Shown: positions 25,501 through 34,500 of the stretch, in pieces | How the letters are laid out: each line of letters starts with the position of its first letter | How positions within the stretch are numbered: position 1 is the stretch's first letter | Source: an uncultured Flammeovirgaceae bacterium | Lineage (GTDB): Bacteria; Bacteroidota; Bacteroidia; Cytophagales; Cyclobacteriaceae | Reading direction: 5' to 3' | Assembly: GCA_913050055.1 (NCBI GenBank) | Contig: CAJXAT010000015.1 | Location: 1-34,831 of the forward strand | Length of the DNA stretch: 34,831 nucleotides | The notes under the pieces: model-generated | What the model was told of the DNA's origin: nothing | The model's database searches: none | Seen by the model: the letters and a program-made list of their open reading frames with translations, nothing else | Made by a program: the position numbers and the translations under genes

Positions 25501-28500
25501 TTGACTAGGTAAAGCAGTGACACTCTTAGAAATCGTAGTGCTCGCATTAATGTTGTAAGTGGTTGTGGGTGAGGTAATAGTATAGTCAAAGTTATTAGAA
25601 ACACACCCGCGGCTATCGGTAACAACCAATCGATAGTCATCTCCAGTTGGATTATCTCCGGTTAGGTCAGAAAGACTATCTGTGCTACCTATGGCAAGGG
25701 CGGCGCCCAACGGATTTTTGATCCATTGATATGAGTAGCCAGAACCTTCTGTTCCTCCAGATACGACAACGCTGATTTCTCCATTGTCCCCATCTTGACA
25801 AGAAGGATTAACCAAGTTAGCCTCAACAGCGAATTCATTTGGCTCAGTTAAATTAAAAATTGCTTGAACTGAGCAAGAGGCCTTACTCGGAGAGGCAACA
25901 ACGGGAGCGTCTTGAGCAATCACCCTGTATTCACCGGCAGTTAATCCCGTGAGCGTAGTGGGATCAACTAGTGTTGGAGCTCCAGATGCTATGGGAGTAT
26001 GTATAATTTCACCATTCTTATACCAAACATAAGTGTAGCTGCCATTCCCTCCAGACATAACAATGTTAATAGCTCCATCAGAGGCCCCATGGCAGGTTGT
26101 ATTTGTTGTAATAGCGGTACTAAAAGTCATTTCTGCCTCTTCACTGACCGTGGCGGTCGAAGTTTTAACACACCCATAGTCATCTGTCACCTCCATCGTA
26201 TAAGGGCCAGGAGCTAACTCGTATATGCGTCTTTCTCCCGTGGCTATCGGTGTGCCGGTAGCGGTGGCACCACTGTACCAAGAATATCCATAAGAGGCTG
26301 GATGACCAACCTCTGCTGTAATATTTGTTATCAATACACCATCATTATCTCCTTGGCAAGTAAGGTCGATAATATCTATTCCAATAGAATAAGCCGTGGT
26401 AGGGGAAGCAACAACGAAAGATTTGGATGATTTACATCCGGAGGCCTGCTCGGTAATAGTGATGTTATAAGTTCCATCTCCAAGGTCACTCAGGTCTTCA
26501 GAGGATTCAGAAAATCCAGCTACAGGCGTGCCATTTACGGCCTTAGTCCAAGCATAGGTGAATGAGGAACCACCCCCGACTGTAATGTCTAAGGCACCAT
26601 CAACACCATTTTTACATTTAGGGGGGGTGACAACTCCTGTCAAGGATAAAATTGCCGCCACGTTAACATCAAATTTTTTAGTGACAGAGCAATCAAAGTT
26701 AGCATCTCTTACTACAACTGTGAATTCTCCCGATGTCTCAATAGGATATCCACTTCCATTATTCAAAGTATTTGTGGTTTGACCTACGATCAACTCCGAT
26801 CCTTTGTACCATTCATAAATATAGCTATTTGACCCTCCTGTTACCGCCAGCACGATCCCCCCAAAGCTTGACGCAGCAGCAGGAGCATTGTCATAGCTCG
26901 TCACAAAATTAGAAGTACTCCCACTAAGATCAAAAGCAGTTGCTATGGGCCAGGCACCATTCAATCCATTAATTGCTTCGGTAACTGAAGAAATACTCGA
27001 ATTATTTCCCCCAACAGTGCCCTGATTGAATTGGTAGTAGGCTGCTAGTCCTACTTCGTTCCCCTCCAAAGGAGTCTCTTTTGTGTAATTGATTTGTGCC
27101 TCTGTCCTTGCTATATTCCAGATGCGTAACTCATCTATAGAACCATTAAAAAAGTTACTATAATCACTATCTGCAGAACCCGCACCGTCATGTTGAGCCC
27201 CTATAGTTAATTGTTGGGCATTACTTGCCAGACCACCTGTTATTGCTCTACTGTTGATCGCAACGCCATCAACATAAATCTTCATTCCTGTAGCTGCTTG
27301 ATAAGTTGCCGCTATATGGTGCCATCCGTTTTCTATTGCTATTCCAGTTGCAGAGATGGTAGTTGCAGCACCCCCATTTTTTATTTCAAAGTCAATACTC
27401 GTCCAACCGTTACTCGTTGAAAGAACAAAACCATTGGAGGTGTTTCCCGTTTTACTAACGATGGTTTGCTGCCCTCCCCCAACGGTATTAGCAAAAATCC
27501 AAGCTTCAATAGTAAGCGCATTGGTCATGTCCAGTGAATTGTCGTCGGCTACAACAATTCTATTTTTATCAGTAGGATCAAAATTCAACGCATTACCAAA
27601 ATTCTCCCCGGGATCAGTTTGGCAGGCTACATCAGTAATTGTTTCGGCAATTTCAAGCAAGGCAGGCTCGGTGATGACAAAAGTTTTTTCTTTCAGACAA
27701 CCATATAAATCTGTTATGGAAAATTTGTAAGAGCCTTGAGGAATGTTTTCAACAGATTCTAATCCTGTGTATTCTGGAATTAAATTATAATTCAAAGAAT
27801 TGTCGAGGATATACCATTTTATTGAATCTGCGGGCCTAGGATGGTTAGGATCTGTATCGATGGTATACACCACCTTTGCAGCACCGTCATTGGCACCAAA
27901 GCAAGAAACATTTTCAATGGCCATTGAATCAATATTAAATCCAGTAGTTGGGCCTAAAATATCAAACTCGTGTGCTGAAGAGGAGCACCCATAACCATCG
28001 GTGGCATATACCGAATAGTTCCCCGGAGAGAGGCCTGCAGCTTGAAACGTTGTCCCATCTGTTCGGTTCGGACTACTTTGATCATAAATAATGGTTGTTG
28101 AGCTATTTGAGAGATTGGTCAAATAAAAATCATAGTGGTTTTCCTCACGATATCGTGACTGTAGTGCCCCTCCCACCACGACATCATAATATCCCGCATC
28201 AATAATTCTTCCTCCGGTAATGGTGTCATAGGCCGTCGCATCGTCGGTAAAGCCATAAGAAATGTTAAAGGCAAGGGTTTTCCCTGATCCACAACCAGCA
28301 ATTAAATTACTCGCATCAGGAAGGTCATTATTTGGCTCAAAAGTAGCGCTATCTGCACGAAAGGTAATCGTATTTTGTCCAATGATCAGACCTGCTAAAA
28401 TAGTACGTGTGTTTATAGCATTACATACGGAATAAGAATCCCCAATTCCATCAGCATTCGTATCATTAGCATTTCCATAACTCGCAAAATTTACCCTGGT

Positions 28501-31500
28501 CCAGGTAGCACCTGCTGGGGCCGTTAAAGTAACCATTTTCCCGCTATCCACCTCATGATAAACTTTATAGTCCGCAGTAATTTGAGCAGCAGGGCTTAAC
28601 GAAGTGGCATCCACAGTTGCCGCAGCATCTGAGGGAGTAGCTCCATAAAGAATGGATGGAGTGCCTCCGCCAATTGTAACGCAACTAAGATCATATTGTG
28701 ACCCTCTTAAATCTCTTGTTGTTGTGATGTAATCTATGGCCGTGACTCCAGCTGCAAGCAAAGGGCGTTCTGCTCTTGTGGCCCAAAGAATTTCATCTGG
28801 GGCATTCACCTGATATCCTAAAGTTTTTCTACAACCAAGACCATTGTCTACAGTGGTAAAATATTTTCCAGGGCCCAGATTACTAATTTTTCCATTAGGT
28901 ATCCCCAGTGAATCTCGGCGGTAATATCTTTGGTCGCCAGGAGTCCCATCTTTATCTCGATAAAATAAATTGGTACCCGTCTCAGATTCTGTTACCGAAA
29001 TACCAAAATAGAGTAGCGTCCCATTTTGTATGCTCTGAGGAGAAGATAATACAAGGTTACTTGCATCGGTAATGGAAGTTACCGTGACCAAACCAGAGAT
29101 ACCTTCTCCATAGACAGCATCTCCAACCCTAATCCTACCATCGTTATTATCTCTGAATTGTAGCGTTGTGGAACTACTCGTTGTTTCGTCGGCAAAAGCA
29201 GAAGAACCTTCAATCCAGCGAATAACATTGAAATTAGGTTGTTCTTCTGTGTCATCAAGATAGAAACTTAGATCGAGATTCCCGTCTTGATCTCCGTAAC
29301 ATTGTAAGGTATATCCTCCGATATCTCCCCAACCGCCAAGAACGTGCATATTATTATCTACATACCAATTATTCTTAACAACCTTTGTACACAAATTAGC
29401 ATCGGTAACCGTAAGTTGGTAGTAACCCGGTCTTAAATTTATGATGTCATGGTCGGTATCTGAGAGTGTCTCAGCCTGGGCACTAGTCATATTCCAATCA
29501 TTTGGATCATATTGCCAGACATAAGTATAAGGGGCAACTCCTCCCGAAACAGTTGCGTGGAGCGCACCATCTGAGTTATCTGTAGCATTACAACTGACAT
29601 TTTCTTTATATATAATTACTCCTATGGCAGCAGGTCCGTAGACGTTAACTCGGGAATCACTGACCACGACACAATTATTGGCATCTTTTACAGCGACATA
29701 ATAAGAACCGGCAGCGATATTTGTAAAAGTTCCTCCATTTGCCGTAAAAACAGAAAAAGAACCTGCTGCGGGCTGGGTATTTGCAGCAAGTCTAGCATAG
29801 GTCAAGCTGCCAGCACCTTCTTTTCCTACCTCCATGTTTACTGAGATAGTTCCATTTGAACTCCCAAAACAAGTAACATCAGTAGAGGATACTGAAGCAA
29901 TACTTAGTTCATTAGCCTGAGCAGCAACGAAGGCTCCTGGACGAACGTCTACCTCACATTCATTGGCATCTTTGACAGAAACGTACCAAGTCCCTTTAGA
30001 TATTCCAGAAAGGGATTTAGTTGTTGAACTTGAGAAAGGGGCACTGCGGGTTTGAGACCCAAAATTATAATTAAATGATCCATCGGTAAGACTAGCAGAA
30101 TAATATAGAGTGCCTGTACCGCCTGTAGCCACTGTCGTTATTTGACCTGAGGCCTCACCATAGCAAAGGGGGCCAAATGTATTGAGAGGATTTGAATCAA
30201 CAGTTAAGGTAAGCGCATTGGGTGAAGTTATGGTAATTTCTATTTCCCGAGATTCGCAATAAAGACCCGTTTCATCTCCCGCTCCAACACCATCATCATT
30301 TCCATTTCCATTAACATCATAATTGATAATTCGTCTTGCTCCCACATAATAAGTACCGGCAGGAAGATAATTAAAAGTATTATTTAGATTAACAACATAG
30401 CCACCGTCAAATAAATTTCCGGGAGATGTATCAATATCATATTCCATAATACCAAATTCATCCGGGTTTACGGTGGTGATATCACGGACTCCTCCAGTTA
30501 TCGTTATGCTTCCTGAGTTAACCTCTTCACCAAAACACAATATATTGTTTTGAGTGGTACTAATAAGAGCATCTAAATCTACCGAGGGTTCTCTTATTAT
30601 TATTGCATCACCATAGCTAATATGCGTAGGATCATCCGCTGCATCTCGAAAGGCAGGGTAATAGGTCCCCGCAGCTAGGCCGCTGAACACATTACTTGTT
30701 TTAGTTACATAGCCACCATCAAATAAATCTCCTGTAGCCGTTGCAATATCATATTCATAATTCCCACTTCCCCCAGTAGGGATATTAACGGTAATTTGAC
30801 CATCATCAGCATCCTTACAAGTAAGATGTCGCCATGAGCCGGAGGCGAAATCCATTGGGACGTTCATAGTCCAAAGAAAATTTGTTATCGGCTTAATGTT
30901 AACGTTACCGAAGTTGTCACTAAAACCTCCTAGGGTAACTCCAACTGTTGTGAGAAGGCCTTCTCGGGTTGCGGCGAAATGGGCCGTATAAACTGTACTG
31001 GAAACAACAGTAAGAGCGGAGCTGATGGTGCCGTTTGCTGAGCTTAGATCTATATCGTTAATGTCAAAATCTGACGAAGGTTCACTTAAGGTGAAAGTCA
31101 AAATGATACCAACATCTGTTGTCGTCGATCCACTGTTAACAACAGCGCCGGGGGAAGCTAGTGTACCATTAGTAGCTGTGATGACTACAGTAGGCCCGAC
31201 TCCATCGGATCCTGTAGTGTCTTCATTAAAACTCATTTCATTACTGCTATTATCTATGATTGTTCCAGCTGCATCATTGTAATCTAAATCAATGGTTAAA
31301 GAGGTATTATTAGCCGTAACTCCATTTAAATTAAAAGTTATAGAGGAAGCATCATTAGAGGTGTAGCTGCCATTTATGGTGGGAGATCCTCCGGCACTTT
31401 CTGTTAAGGTAAAATTGTTATTGTCTACATTGGATAAATCTACAGGTTCACTGAAAGTGACTACTATCTGATCTGCGGAGCCGTCTATGTTGGAATCTTT

Positions 31501-34500
31501 AGTGATTGCAGTAACCATAATAGGGCGAGCAGCATCGCTTAAAGTAGTTGCGCTGCTTGTTAATGCATTATTTGGTGTTGGGGCAACGTCTTTAATACTA
31601 TTGGCAAAACCTGCGTTAGCAGTGTATAATACAGTGGTAGCACCAAATACAGTGGTATTGGCAGCTGCTCCGGTAACTGTTATCTCGATAGTATTTCCAT
31701 TAAAATTAGCACTGGCCGCTGAGAAATTTGCCCCATTGGTGGGGAAAGTCCAATCTCCTGCCTCAAAAGTAGAATTTGATACGTCCTCACTGTAAATCAC
31801 ATCTACACGGTCTACTGTGCCATCAGGTTCCGCAATAGGATTGATATCTTTATAGGAGGCCGATAATAGAACAGGTAACGCAGTATCCACTGTTCCACTA
31901 AAAGTTTGATTAGATGCCAAAGCATTCGCCCCATCAGAAATTTTAGCCGCAACTAGTACCACATTCGGAGTAGCATCAGTATCCGGAGCGCCACTTTCAG
32001 TAAGGGTAATAAGTACTTTATTGTCATTACCCGTTCCCGTTGTGGTATTACTTACCGTGTATCCAGCAACGGTAAATGTAGTATTATCCAAAGTTGAGCT
32101 TCCATCAGTAATCGCCTCAGATAAGGTTACCAGTATCTGATCTATTTGTCCATCCTTATCATCATCTAATGTTTTTGCCGCAATTATGGCCGGTGCCGCT
32201 CCATCAGTTGTTCCATTAAAGGTTTGATCGGATGCTAAAGCATTACTACCATCAGAGATTTTAGTAGCAACGAGTACCACGTTCGGAGTAGCATCGGTAT
32301 CCGCTGAGCCGCTTTCTGTAAGGGTAATAAGTACTTTGTTATCATCACCCGTTCCCGTTGTAGTATTACTTACTGTGTATCCGGCAACAGTAAATGTTGT
32401 ATTGTCCAAGATTGAACTTCCATCATTAATATTCTCAGATAAGGTTACCAGTATCTGATCTATCTGGCCATCCTTATCACTATCAAATGTTTCTGCTGCA
32501 CTTATAGCAGGTGGCGCTGCGTTATTTGCTCCATTAAAGACGGGTTGATTAGCGGCCAAAGCATTGGCCCCATCAGAAAGCTTAGCAGCAACTAGCACCA
32601 CATCAGGAGTGGCATCGGTATCCGCTGAGCCGCTTTCGTTAAGTGTAATAAGTACTTTGTTATCATTAGCAAGGTCTCCCGTAGTCGTATTACTAACCGT
32701 GTATCCGGCAACGGTAAATGTAGTATTATTTAAGGTTGAGCTACCATCATTAATATTCTCAGATAAGGTTACTAGTATCTGATCTATCTGCCCATCGTCA
32801 TCATCATCTAATATGTTGGCTGCAACGATGTTGGGTGCTGCCGCATCGGTGATTGTCTCAAAATCATCAGGATTGGAAGTCGCATTGGCAGCGCCATCCT
32901 TCCATTGATTGGTAATTTCATCTACTGCAGTAGCTCCTACGGCGGTATTTTTTGTAGATTGGCCTGCAATTCCCGTGATTGTTACCGTACTTGATGACCC
33001 AGCAGGATCTGTGAAACTTGCTCCTCCAAAAGTTGCGTTCTGTCCATCGGGTAATACAATTGTACCAAAATCACCAGCTACAGGAGCATTTCCATCATCA
33101 GTATCCACATTCTCACTGAAAGTCACAATGATCTTATCGATCAATCCATTAAAATCTGTATCATATATAGCTAAATCTGAAACCTGAGGTGCTGCCACAT
33201 CGGTGATTGTCTCAGCATCATCGGGATTAGAAGTCGCATTGGCAGCGCCATCCTTCCATTGATTGGTAATTCCATCTATCGCAGTAGCTCCTACAGCGGT
33301 GTTTTTTGTAGATTGACCTGCAATTCCCGTGATTGTTACCGTATTTGATGAACCCGCAGGATCTGTAAAACTTGCTCCTGTTAAATCTGCTGTTTGTCCA
33401 TCTGGTAATTTAATTGTGCCGAAATCTCCAGCTACAGGAGCATTTCCATCATCAGTATCCACATTCTCACTAAAAGTCACGATGATCTTATCGATCAATC
33501 CATTAAAATCTGTATCATAAATCGCTAGATTGGTGATCGTAGGTAATATCTTCTCTGTTAAAGTTGCTGTATTGTTTGACTGAGAGGTTGATGCCGCATT
33601 GCCCGCCTTATCATATATTGCATTGCCCGCAGCAGGAACAACATCAAGGGTTTCAGAGCCGTTAGCAGTACCCGATATATTCAAATCTAATATCCAAATA
33701 CTCTGAGATGTTTTGGTTATTCCTGTAGGAGTGGCAGCAACAGTGGCAGCGCCCCCCGTAATACTTAAAGCAAAGTCAGCGGCAACTAAATTTCCCGAAC
33801 CATCATTAGTATACACATCTTCTGCAAAAGTTACAGTAAGCTGTGAGTTCGCAGCATTCAAACTCACACTACTAATTGTGGGGACACTAGTGTCAACTAT
33901 CAAAGCTTTACTATTGCCTAAAGAATTAGCCGCTCCGGGAGTCGCCAAAGTAACCGTAGCATCATTTCCTGCCGCATCTTGGATAGTCCCTCCACCGTTG
34001 AGAGACCAAACCTCAAGACCATTGAATTCGCTTCCCAAATAAGCATAATTCCCTTTGACCTCTATTCCATTTGCATTAGAAGTAGATTCTTCCACAGGAG
34101 TACCAGGATTACTTGGGTCTGAAATATCTATGATAACAAATTTTCCAGTTGCCGCAAAATAAGCATAATTACCTTTGACATCGACATCCTTTGCACTTCC
34201 GCCAGTAATATTCCTCAAACCAGCAATGCTAGGACTTGCCGGATTTGAAATATCTATGATAGCAAGACCTGAATTTCCATCGGCTATATAAGCATAATTA
34301 CCAACAACAGAAACTCCATATCCGTAACCATTGGTATTTTGTTTCACAGGAGTTCCAGGACTTGCCGGATTTGAAATATCTATGATAGCAAGACCGTCCG
34401 GCGTGCCATTACCTACATATGCATGACTGCCATTGATGTCTATTTCGTTTGCCCATCCACCGGTAGCTGTGTAACTAGGGGCACCAGGATTTGCCGGATC

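Noticed and set aside
31885-33550. CRISPR-like or satellite repeats
   Set aside because: Unit length (~320-345 bp), coding frame conservation and lack of short direct repeats with unique spacers show protein domain repeats.
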